From assembly GCA_958403205.1 (NCBI GenBank), contig CATXWM010000022.1, positions 1-35,286 on the forward strand: DNA of 35,286 bases. The letters are read 5' to 3'. Positions 23,060 through 29,980 of the stretch are shown piece by piece. The notes under the pieces are model-generated. The model saw only the letters and a list, made by a program, of their open reading frames with translations, was not told the DNA's origin and made no database searches. This stretch comes from an uncultured Collinsella sp. GTDB taxonomy: Bacteria > Actinomycetota > Coriobacteriia > Coriobacteriales > Coriobacteriaceae. The translations under genes were made by a program, and so were the position numbers. Position 1 is the first letter of the stretch, and every line of letters starts with the position of its first letter.

Positions 23060-24094
23060 ATGCAACTGGCAAATATCGTACGCGAGCGCTGGAAAGGCGT
23101 CTTGTTCTGCCTGATCATCGCCATTCCCGCGACGTTGCTCGGCAAACAGGTTGAGGTGGTCGGCGGTCCGGTATTCGCCATCCTCTTTGGCATGGTCCTG
23201 GCGCTCGTCTTTCCCAAGAATCGTCGCGAACAGCTCGCCGCCGGCGTCACCTATACGTCCAAAAAAGTCTTGCAGTACGCGGTTATCCTGCTTGGCTTTG
23301 GCATGAACCTCTCCCAGATTCTGTCCAAGGGCGCCCAGTCGCTGCCGATTATCGTGGCGACAATCTCGACCTCGCTTGTCATCGCCTTTGTGCTCTGCCG
23401 CGTTATGAACGTGCCGGGCAAGATCGCGACGCTTGTGGGTGTGGGTTCGTCGATTTGCGGCGGTTCTGCCATCGCTGCGACCGCACCCGTCATCGATGCC
23501 GACGATCGCGAGATTGCCCAGGCTATTTCGGTCATCTTCCTGTTTAACGTTATCGCGGCGCTCGTGTTTCCGACGCTCGGCGGCATGCTCGGGCTGACCA
23601 ACGAGGGCTTTGGCCTGTTTGCCGGTACCGCCATCAACGACACCTCGTCCGTAACGGCTGCGGCGAGCGCCTGGGACAGCATGCACCCCGGCGCCAATGT
23701 GCTAGAGAGCGCCACAGTGGTCAAGCTCACCAGGACGCTGGCCATTATTCCCATCACGTTGGTTCTCGCATGCTGGCAGATGCATCTGGCGCGCAAGGCC
23801 GGCGGTGACGCCAAAAGCACGTTCTCGCTTAAACGCGCGTTTCCCATGTTCGTGCTGTTCTTTGTGCTGGCGAGCGTGATCACCACGGTGCTTCAGCTTC
23901 CCGCGTCCTTTACGGCGCCCATCAAGGAGCTGTCGAAATTCTTTATTGTGATGGCCATGGCGGCTATTGGCTTTAATACCGATATCGTCGAGCTGGTCAA
24001 AAAGGGCGGCAAGCCCATCGCATTGGGCTTTTGCTGCTGGATTGGCATTGCGTGCATGAGTTTGGGAATGCAACACGTACTGGGAATCTGGTAG
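23060..24094 (+). CDS. YeiH/UPF0324-family putative anion (sulfate) exporter
   Basis: 344 residues, about ten hydrophobic segments. The family is a set of membrane proteins annotated as putative sulfate exporters; direct evidence is thin. Family signatures seen include FGMVLALVFPKN, LLGFGMNL, VGVGSSICGGSAIAATAPVI (a glycine/serine-rich re-entrant-type stretch, about 131-150), GLFAGTAINDTSSVTAA and MAAIGFNTDI. ATG at 23060 follows AGAAGGAA. TATCAT (23015-23020) is a possible -10. Flanked by a divergent GntR regulator and a downstream Fis-type regulator, either of which could control it. Confidence 0.9.
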   Translation: MQLANIVRERWKGVLFCLIIAIPATLLGKQVEVVGGPVFAILFGMVLALVFPKNRREQLAAGVTYTSKKVLQYAVILLGFGMNLSQILSKGAQSLPIIVATISTSLVIAFVLCRVMNVPGKIATLVGVGSSICGGSAIAATAPVIDADDREIAQAISVIFLFNVIAALVFPTLGGMLGLTNEGFGLFAGTAINDTSSVTAAASAWDSMHPGANVLESATVVKLTRTLAIIPITLVLACWQMHLARKAGGDAKSTFSLKRAFPMFVLFFVLASVITTVLQLPASFTAPIKELSKFFIVMAMAAIGFNTDIVELVKKGGKPIALGFCCWIGIACMSLGMQHVLGIW

Positions 24095-24124
24095 AGAAGT
24101 AGCTTGTTTGCGTGCTGGTTGCTG

Positions 24125-24234
24125 GTGAGCGCATTCTCACGGTGGAGCGATAGGAGCTCTTGCGGGTATGGCTTGTCCGCAGGTTTATAAGTCCCGAAGA
24201 GCTCTTATCGCCCCGCCAGGATGGCGATGCGGGG
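24125..24234 (+). other. Run of three hairpins between transporter and regulator
   Basis: The 266-base gap contains GTGAG-N6-CTCAC (24125-24140), then a 15-bp stem with one G-U (24147-24161 with 24197-24211, extended by CGGG/CCCG over a 26-base loop), then CCCCGC / GCGGGG (24211-24234). No T-tract follows any of them. They may be a processing site, weak terminator or leader structure. Confidence 0.55.
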
Positions 24235-24310
24235 CAACACCTATACTCGCAGGACGGCGCTTTCTGCCCTATAGTGTTTGGTGAGCAATATCGTTCAATT
24301 TTGAAACACT

Positions 24311-24324
24311 CGGTCGTGCGACCG
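24311..24324. promoter_or_regulatory. 14-bp palindrome before the Fis-type regulator
   Basis: CGGTCGTGCGACCG is symmetric (6-bp arms, TG centre) and lies 36 bases before the regulator start, downstream of a possible -10 TATAGT (24270-24275). Fis-type helix-turn-helix proteins bind such dyads, so autoregulation is plausible. Confidence 0.45.
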
Positions 24325-24360
24325 TCGGCGGCTGCATGTCGCCGCGGACAGGGGCAAATC

Positions 24361-25578
24361 ATGGATAGCGATGCCAAGCTGAACATCTTGACCGAGGCCC
24401 TGGCTGCTGCCGGGGCCTCGGCATTGGCAATCGATGCGCGTGGGGACGTCGCGATCTCGACCATGAATGACGCGGCGCTTGAGCGGGATGTGGCGGCTTT
24501 TGTAGCTGAGCGCCTCGACCGTATAGGAGACGGCGCGCGTCTGGTTATGGGGCGTGCGGGTGCGCGCCTGAGCCTGACCGTTCGCCCCACCGACAAAGAG
24601 GGCGGGGGGCTTTGGGTCGTCGTGGTCCGCGAGGTGCGCGGTGCCGCGGCGCATGCGGGCATCGAGTGGCTCAACGCCGACGAAGTTGAGGCCCGCTACG
24701 AATCGAGCGCGTACGGCATCGTTGAGGGGGCGGCCTCGGTGGCTGCGCCGGTTGCAGAGAGTTACGCGCGCGGTGTGCCTCTTATGCTCGAGGGCGAGCT
24801 GGGAGCGGGTCAGGTCGAGATCGCCAAGCGCCTCTATCTGGACGGTCCTTTTGCCGATCAGCCCTTTGTTTCCGTTGCGCTCGATGAGCTCACCGAGCGC
24901 GGTTGGCGCCATGTACTCAAAAGCGTCGAATCGCCGTTGTTCCAAATGGGGCTGACCCTTTGCATTGAGGGCTGGAACGCGGTTGGCCCCCAGCGCCTCC
25001 GCGAGCTGGTCTCCACGATGACCGACACCGCGTTGGCGACGCGCTGCCATGTGGTGCTGACGGCGAATGACATGCCGGGCGGCGGCGAAAGTGATCAAGC
25101 CGCCTTTGTGACCGAGCGCTTCGCCTGTGCGGTGAGCGTCGCGCCGGCAATCGCCGAGCAGGGAGCCGCGTCGACGAAGGTCGCGCGCTATTTGGAATAT
25201 CTCGCTGATGCATTTGGGACGGCAGCGCCCACGCTGTCTGCCGCGGCGACGAAGACGCTCGATGCTTACCGCTGGCCGCGCAACTATCTGCAGCTCCGCG
25301 AGGTCTCGGAACGACTGTATATATTGGTGGGGACGGGCACGGTGGACCGCGCTGTGGCGGAGGAAGTGCTCGCCCAAGAGGACGTGATTAAGACCGCAAC
25401 CTTTGGCGCCCCGACGCTTGAAAGTGACCTGTATATCCTGCGACCGCTGGCCGATACCGAGCGAGATATCGCGCATCTGGTTGTAGACCATCTCCACGGC
25501 AACCGAACCCGTGCGGCGGAGGTGCTGGGCATAAGCCGTACAACGCTGTGGCGCTTGCTGAAGGACGATGACCGTTGA
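24361..25578 (+). CDS. Fis-HTH transcriptional regulator with degenerate NtrC-type AAA+ domain
   Basis: 405 residues. An N-terminal region (1-115) is unassigned. Residues about 116-330 align by eye with the sigma-54-activator AAA+ core, but the ATPase motifs have decayed: Walker A is GELGAGQ (145-151) instead of GESGTGKE, losing the phosphate-binding lysine; Walker B is LCIEGWN (200-206) instead of LFLDEI; no GAFTGA loop is present. The YRWPRNYLQLREVSERLYIL stretch (303-322) keeps the family's WPGNVREL shape. The C-terminal HTH_8 (NRTRAAEVLGISRTTLWRLLK, 381-401) is intact. It therefore probably binds DNA without ATP-driven sigma-54 activation. ATG 24361 follows AGGGG. The YeiH-type gene upstream is a candidate target. 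Confidence 0.82.
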   Translation: MDSDAKLNILTEALAAAGASALAIDARGDVAISTMNDAALERDVAAFVAERLDRIGDGARLVMGRAGARLSLTVRPTDKEGGGLWVVVVREVRGAAAHAGIEWLNADEVEARYESSAYGIVEGAASVAAPVAESYARGVPLMLEGELGAGQVEIAKRLYLDGPFADQPFVSVALDELTERGWRHVLKSVESPLFQMGLTLCIEGWNAVGPQRLRELVSTMTDTALATRCHVVLTANDMPGGGESDQAAFVTERFACAVSVAPAIAEQGAASTKVARYLEYLADAFGTAAPTLSAAATKTLDAYRWPRNYLQLREVSERLYILVGTGTVDRAVAEEVLAQEDVIKTATFGAPTLESDLYILRPLADTERDIAHLVVDHLHGNRTRAAEVLGISRTTLWRLLKDDDR

Positions 25579-25662
25579 GCGAGGCGCCCGTGACCGCACG
25601 CGACGCGTGTGCTACAGTCCAAAGCGTTATTGTTTCGATTTGGTTACGGCGTGCGAGGGCAT

Positions 25663-26238
25663 ATGGCTGAGACTTCAAAACCGAGCCGCAGAAGGCGGAG
25701 TGCCGCGCCGGTCAACCGACGCACGACATCGGTGACGTGGGGCAAACACGCCTCGGGGTTTGATGGCTCGTTCAAGCGCACTAAATACGGCTATCCTTCG
25801 GCAAGCGCCCGCTTGGCAATGCAGGCAGAGTCCTCGCTGTGGGGCCGCAAACGCGTGGTGGGCTCAAAGCTCAAGCACGACGGAACGCTCGGCTACATCA
25901 GCCGCGGGGCGGCTCGCCGCAGCGGGCTCAATCCCGCCGGCTGGCATCGCTACGTGCCGATCGTGGCCGCCGTTGCAGTGATCGTCATCGCGCTCGCTGC
26001 GCTCGGATATGCCGGCGGTGGCGCCAACTTGGACGCAATGTTTAAATCGCCCGAGCTCGCGCATGTAGGTACAGAAGTTGTCGAGGGCGCTCAGGCCCAG
26101 ACGAGCGTCGCGCCCCAGCGCGGTATCGTTGCGGTGGCCTCCACCATCGCCGATGCGCAAAAGGACGAAGACAAGCAAGGCGACGACGTCGATGCGAATC
26201 AGACGAGCGAAACGGCAATAACTCCATCGGCGGGATAA
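25663..26238 (+). CDS. Hypothetical single-span membrane protein
   Basis: 191 residues, not recognised. The N-terminal 97 residues are strongly basic (PSRRRRSAAPVNRR, KRTKYGYPSASAR, GRKRVVGSKLKHD, RGAARRSG) and should be cytoplasmic, perhaps contacting nucleic acid or acidic lipids. One membrane span lies at about 98-117, followed by an acidic, T/Q/D-rich tail (118-191) predicted outside. ATG 25663 follows GAGGG; the longer reading from 25609 has no ribosome binding site. CTACAG (25611-25616) could be the -10. The 85-base gap to the regulator gene leaves it unclear whether they are co-transcribed. Confidence 0.7.
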   Translation: MAETSKPSRRRRSAAPVNRRTTSVTWGKHASGFDGSFKRTKYGYPSASARLAMQAESSLWGRKRVVGSKLKHDGTLGYISRGAARRSGLNPAGWHRYVPIVAAVAVIVIALAALGYAGGGANLDAMFKSPELAHVGTEVVEGAQAQTSVAPQRGIVAVASTIADAQKDEDKQGDDVDANQTSETAITPSAG

Positions 26239-26248
26239 GTTGCGAGTG

Positions 26249-26285
26249 GGGCAGCTAATTTGGGACGGGGCTTTTTTAGCTGCCC
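26249..26285 (+). other. Hairpin after the membrane-protein gene
   Basis: GGGCAGCTA (26249-26257) pairs perfectly with TAGCTGCCC (26277-26285). The six T lie in the loop rather than after the stem, so it is not a classical terminator in the plus direction. Confidence 0.5.
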
Positions 26286-26327
26286 AAGACAGTGGCTCAT
26301 TCGATGTCAGTCGCCAAAAGCGAGCGA

Positions 26328-26419
26328 GCCGCATTTGCGCCAAGGTGACGTGAAATGAGAGGGCGCTGACCTTCTGGTCGCGCCCTCGAAATTGAACGTC
26401 AGATTGGCGTGAATGCGGC
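26328..26419. repeat. 92-bp imperfect palindrome
   Basis: The arms GCCGCATTTGCGCCAA (26328-26343) and TTGGCGTGAATGCGGC (26404-26419) pair with two mismatches; inside, TGACGT / ACGTCA pairing continues and the tip is GAGGGCGC-T-GACC / GGTC-GCGCCCTC (26359-26387) around TTCT. It lies between the convergent membrane-protein and nitroreductase genes. Confidence 0.75.
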
Positions 26420-26466
26420 CCGCGCAGCGTCAACGAGCCCGCCGTTCGGTAGAATGGCGGAACTAA

Positions 26467-26988
26467 TTACCTTACGTAGACCACGTTGTCGCGGCGGGGT
26501 TTGGGCTCGGGCAGCGTGTCCTCGGCATAGCCCAGAATGCAGTGACCGACACCGCGCAGGCTGCCGTCGGCGGGTAGACCCCAACTGGCCAGTAGCTCCA
26601 GGCCCTCGGGCGAATCGAAAACCTCGTGGGCGCGATGAATCCAGCACGAATCAACGCCCAGCGCATAGGCAGCGTTGAGCAGGTTGCCCATGGCGAGCGA
26701 GCCGTCTTCCAGATGTGTGGGCACGCTGCGGTCAACCAGCACCACCACAACGGTCTTGGCGCCATAGAAGGGGTCGCTGTTGCTGCCCATGACTTGCGCG
26801 TTGAGCTGCGAGAGACGCTCGACGGTCGCGGGGTCGGTGACGGCGACAAACGTCACCGGCTGGCGGCCCATGCCGCTCGGTGCATATTGGCCGGCTTCGA
26901 TAATACGTGCAAGCTTTTCGGCCTCGACGGGACGATCGCTGTAGTTGCGGCAGCTGCGGCGGTGAATGAGTGCTTCGATAGTCTCCAT
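26467..26988 (-). CDS. Nitroreductase-family flavoprotein
   Basis: 173 residues, the short form of the family. Members are FMN-dependent NAD(P)H oxidoreductases of the cytoplasm acting on nitroaromatics, quinones or flavin. Visible: IHRRSCRNYSDRPVE (FMN phosphate-binding arginines), YAPSGMGRQPVTFVAV, a central LEDGSLAMGNLLNAAYALGVDSCWI helix and the C-terminal GVGHCILGYAEDTLPEPKPRR ending. ATG at 26986-26988 follows AAGGAG on the minus strand; the extension to 27084 is rejected. The physiological substrate is unknown. Confidence 0.92.
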   Translation of the reverse strand: METIEALIHRRSCRNYSDRPVEAEKLARIIEAGQYAPSGMGRQPVTFVAVTDPATVERLSQLNAQVMGSNSDPFYGAKTVVVVLVDRSVPTHLEDGSLAMGNLLNAAYALGVDSCWIHRAHEVFDSPEGLELLASWGLPADGSLRGVGHCILGYAEDTLPEPKPRRDNVVYVR

Positions 26989-27282
26989 GGTGTCTCCTTG
27001 CGGTGGCGTTGCAGATGCCCCGTTCATACCCGTCGGGCTCAAACGATAGACGGTCAATTGCCCGGCCAAAAGGATAGATTCCAATTGGGAAAGTAGGTTT
27101 GCATAAAAGTACCTTCAGAATGTGACAAACAAATGGGATGGTTAAACGTTTTATCCCGTCTACCCTGCGGTTTTTTACCACTTGCCTAAATGACGAACGC
27201 ATAACCTCTGATAAAGGTTTTACTAAAGGAGTACCAGCGTTTATCAATGCGCCGTGGTGGCGCCGGGCCAGGAGGTAACATC

Positions 27283-27573
27283 ATGTTCCAGGCTGGAGAT
27301 GTCGTCGAGACCGATTTCGAAGGATTTCTGAAGCTGCTGCGTTCCAAGACGCGCGCTTTCGTGTCGATCAACGATCACGAGTACTACATCACGCACACCG
27401 ATGGCTATTGGCGTGTTCAGGATTGCGAGGCCCTCAACGACAAGGGCCACTTTACTGACTGTTCTGAGTTGGTCAACACGGTCTGCGAGGTCGTCGAGCT
27501 GCCGTGGATTGCCGGCAAGAGCCTGCATGACAGCTTCTCGGGCGCTACGGTCTATGAGGCCGTCGCCGCTTAA
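27283..27573 (+). CDS. Hypothetical small protein
   Basis: 96 residues, not recognised. It is soluble, mildly acidic and aromatic (DHEYYITHTDGYWRVQD), with three cysteines (in QDCEAL, FTDCSEL and NTVCEVV), no signal peptide and no membrane span. AGGAGGT (27270-27276) is nearly a perfect anti-16S match at good spacing before ATG 27283, and a strong terminator follows within 30 bases, so it is a well-expressed single-gene unit. An AACCT / AGGTT hairpin and A+T-rich sequence lie in the 294-base upstream gap shared with the divergent nitroreductase; I could not pick a promoter. Function unknown. Confidence 0.85.
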   Translation: MFQAGDVVETDFEGFLKLLRSKTRAFVSINDHEYYITHTDGYWRVQDCEALNDKGHFTDCSELVNTVCEVVELPWIAGKSLHDSFSGATVYEAVAA

Positions 27574-27599
27574 CAGGCAATAAAACCCGATTTTCACGT

Positions 27600-27635
27600 G
27601 ACCGCTGGCGCCACCCCCGCGCCGGCGGTCTTTTT
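27600..27635 (+). terminator. Intrinsic terminator
   Basis: A 12-bp stem with one G-U pair (27600-27611 with 27619-27630) and five T (27631-27635). Confidence 0.92.
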
Positions 27636-27678
27636 CTGCCGATAGGCCATAAAAGTGCACGCATTTGCGGAGAGGCTG

Positions 27679-27740
27679 TTGACGATAGTCAAAACTCGGA
27701 CTAATCTAGAGACATAAAATTGGTCAAAAATCGGACAATC
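27679..27740 (+). promoter_or_regulatory. MarR promoter with two repeated operators
   Basis: TTGACG (27679-27684), a 17-base spacer and TAATCT (27702-27707) form the promoter. GTCAAAACTCGGACTAATC (27688-27706) is repeated as GTCAAAAATCGGACAATC (27723-27740), 35 bases on. Both contain GTC-N8-GAC symmetry; the first spans the -35/-10 spacer, the second lies about +9 to +26. This is a strong candidate for MarR autorepression. Confidence 0.75.
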
Positions 27741-27754
27741 GAATGGTGGGATAG

Positions 27755-28255
27755 ATGAACGGTGCGGTTAAACTGGTCGACTTCGACCGGTTGCTCAATG
27801 GACTCGACCATATCTATTCGGAGTTCTCGCGTGCCTGCGGCCTTTCGGACTGCGCTTACTGGATGCTCGTCGATACCAGCACGGCGGGCGGCAGTATTGC
27901 CGTAAGCCGTCTGACAAGCGAATGGTTCTACAGCAAGCAGACCATCAATTCGGCAATTAAAACCTTGACGGCGCGGGGCTTCGCAACGTTGGAGTTTGCC
28001 GAAGGCAGTCGTAAGAACAAGGTTGTGAGCCTGACCGAAGAGGGCAGGCGATTTGCCGAGCGTTATGCGCTGCCGGCACTCAAGGCCGAGCAGCGAGCCT
28101 TTGGCGCGCTTGAGCCATGTGAGCAGCGCGAGATTATGCGCTTGATCGGCAAATTCTCTCAGGTGCTCGGCGAGGAGTGCGAGACATTTAAGCAGCATAT
28201 CGCTGCCGAGAGCCAAGCCGAGAATCAAGGTGAGGGGGAGTCGTGCGACTGTTAA
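27755..28255 (+). CDS. MarR-family transcriptional regulator
   Basis: 166 residues. A winged helix-turn-helix occupies about 45-110 (VSRLTSEWFYSKQTINSAIKTLTARGFATLEF, then the wing GSRKNKVVSLTEEGRRFAE), flanked by dimerisation helices. MarR proteins generally repress exporter genes until a ligand releases them. ATG 27755 follows GGTGGGAT. Its end overlaps the GTG start of the first exporter gene, making a three-gene operon. Two repeated operators at its promoter predict autoregulation of the whole operon. It ends in GEGESCDC; the cysteines could be redox-active but this is speculative. Confidence 0.92.
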   Translation: MNGAVKLVDFDRLLNGLDHIYSEFSRACGLSDCAYWMLVDTSTAGGSIAVSRLTSEWFYSKQTINSAIKTLTARGFATLEFAEGSRKNKVVSLTEEGRRFAERYALPALKAEQRAFGALEPCEQREIMRLIGKFSQVLGEECETFKQHIAAESQAENQGEGESCDC

Positions 28256-29979
28256 TGAGGTTTCTAAAGCCATATCGAGGGCTTGTCGCAGTGACACTGC
28301 TGGTGCTGCTGGTGGATAACGTCGGTACGCTGTTGGTTCCCACGATGCTGGCGAACATGGTCAACACCGGTATTACCACGGGCGATGTCGACTACATTTT
28401 ACGCAACGGCCTATACATGTTTATCGCGACCAGCATGGCTAGCGGCGGCACGGTGCTGGGCTGCTATCTTTCGGCGCGCCTGGCCGCCAACGTGGCTTGC
28501 GATATCCGCAATGCCGTGTACGACAAATCGCTCGAGCTCGCGGCCAGCGATTTTGAGCGCTTTGGCACCGGATCGATGATCACGCGCTCGCTCAACGACA
28601 TCAACGTGATTCAGCAGGCGATTCTGCAGACGATTCAGCTGGTGCTGCCCGTGCCGTTTTTGGCTGTGGCGGGCGTCATCTTCGCCTGGTTTATCGATCC
28701 CGCCATGGGCACGCTTCTGGGCGTAGTCGTTGCGATCGTGCTCGTAGCGGCGGTCTTTACGGTGGCTAACGCCGCGCCGATCTTTATGCGCTTGCAGAGC
28801 TTTATCGACCGCATGAACGTGGTGCTGCGCGAAAACATCGTGGGCGTGCGCGTCATCCGTGCGTTTAACAAGGAGCGTCACGAGGAGCGGCGCCTGGACG
28901 AGGTGTTTAGCGAATACGCCGCCAACGCCATCAAAGTCAACCACCTGTTTGTGGGCCTCGACAGCTCAAGCTTCTTTTTGATGAACATCGCCGAGGTGGC
29001 GGTGCTGTGGGTGGGCGGCAACCGCGTAGGCGCCCACGCCATGCAGATTGCGAGTATCTCGGCGGTGCTGGAGTATGCAATTCTGATCCTGTTCTTTGTG
29101 ATGATGGCGCAGATGGTGGTGCTGACGCTTCCGCGTGCTGCCGCGTGCCTGAACCGTGCGCAGCAGGTGTTGGAGATTGAGCCGAGCATCGTCGATGGCG
29201 AGCGCACGCTGGATGACGGGGCGCGCGAGCCCCAAGACGAAGCCGATGCGGTGGCCGTGTTCGACCACATGTCGTTTCGCTTTGACGATGCCGACGAGGA
29301 CACCCTGTGCGACCTGAGCTTTGCCTGCCGTCGCGGTCAGACGACTGCGATCGTTGGCTCGACAGGCTCGGGCAAATCGACGGTGGCAAAGCTTCTGCTG
29401 CGCTTCCACGATGCCACCAAGGGCTCCATTCGCCTGAATGGTGTGGACCTGCGCGAGCTTACGCAAGACGAAATCCGCGGGCGCATTGCCTATGTGCCGC
29501 AGAAGGCGTGGCTGTTCTCGGGCACGGTGGCGAGCAACCTTCGCTTTGGTAACGAAGGCGCGACCGAGGGCGACATGCTTCACGCGCTTGAGGTTGCCCA
29601 GAGCACCTTTGTACTCGACCAACCGCAGGGGCTCGATACCCCGGTGGCGCAGGGCGGTACGAACTTTTCGGGCGGCCAGCGCCAGCGTTTGGCAATCGCC
29701 CGTGCGCTCATGAAGCATGCCGATCTATATATCTTCGATGACAGTTTTTCGGCCCTGGACTTTAAGACCGATGCCGCCCTGCGTCATGCGTTGCAAGACG
29801 AGACGCGTGACGCTGCGGTGCTCATCATCGCGCAGCGCATCTCGACGATCTTGCACGCCGACCAGATCGTCGTGCTCAAGGATGGCGAGGTTGTGGGCTT
29901 GGGCACGCATAGCGAGCTTATGGAAACCTGCGAGGTGTACCGCGCCATCGCGGAATCGCAGATGAAGGGAGGTGAGTAG
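28243..29979 (+). CDS. ABC exporter half-transporter with degenerate catalytic site (BmrC/TM287-like)
   Basis: 578 residues: six-span membrane domain (about 1-300), then an ATPase domain with Walker A GSTGSGKST (372-380), Q-loop (YVPQKAWLFSGT), signature FSGGQ (475-479) and Walker B LYIFDDSFSALD (495-506). The catalytic glutamate is replaced by D500 (DD instead of DE), the hallmark of the degenerate subunit in heterodimeric exporters such as BmrCD, LmrCD and TM287/288. The GTG at 28243 follows GAGGGGGAG closely and overlaps the marR end; ATG 28255 is an alternative. It should pair with the next gene product to expel drugs or lipids. Confidence 0.93.
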   Translation: MRLLMRFLKPYRGLVAVTLLVLLVDNVGTLLVPTMLANMVNTGITTGDVDYILRNGLYMFIATSMASGGTVLGCYLSARLAANVACDIRNAVYDKSLELAASDFERFGTGSMITRSLNDINVIQQAILQTIQLVLPVPFLAVAGVIFAWFIDPAMGTLLGVVVAIVLVAAVFTVANAAPIFMRLQSFIDRMNVVLRENIVGVRVIRAFNKERHEERRLDEVFSEYAANAIKVNHLFVGLDSSSFFLMNIAEVAVLWVGGNRVGAHAMQIASISAVLEYAILILFFVMMAQMVVLTLPRAAACLNRAQQVLEIEPSIVDGERTLDDGAREPQDEADAVAVFDHMSFRFDDADEDTLCDLSFACRRGQTTAIVGSTGSGKSTVAKLLLRFHDATKGSIRLNGVDLRELTQDEIRGRIAYVPQKAWLFSGTVASNLRFGNEGATEGDMLHALEVAQSTFVLDQPQGLDTPVAQGGTNFSGGQRQRLAIARALMKHADLYIFDDSFSALDFKTDAALRHALQDETRDAAVLIIAQRISTILHADQIVVLKDGEVVGLGTHSELMETCEVYRAIAESQMKGGE

Positions 29980-29980
29980 C

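Noticed and set aside
24295..25599. A 434-codon minus-strand frame opposite the NtrC-like regulator gene
   Set aside because: Arginine-rich shadow; the plus-strand frame has recognisable AAA+ and HTH segments.
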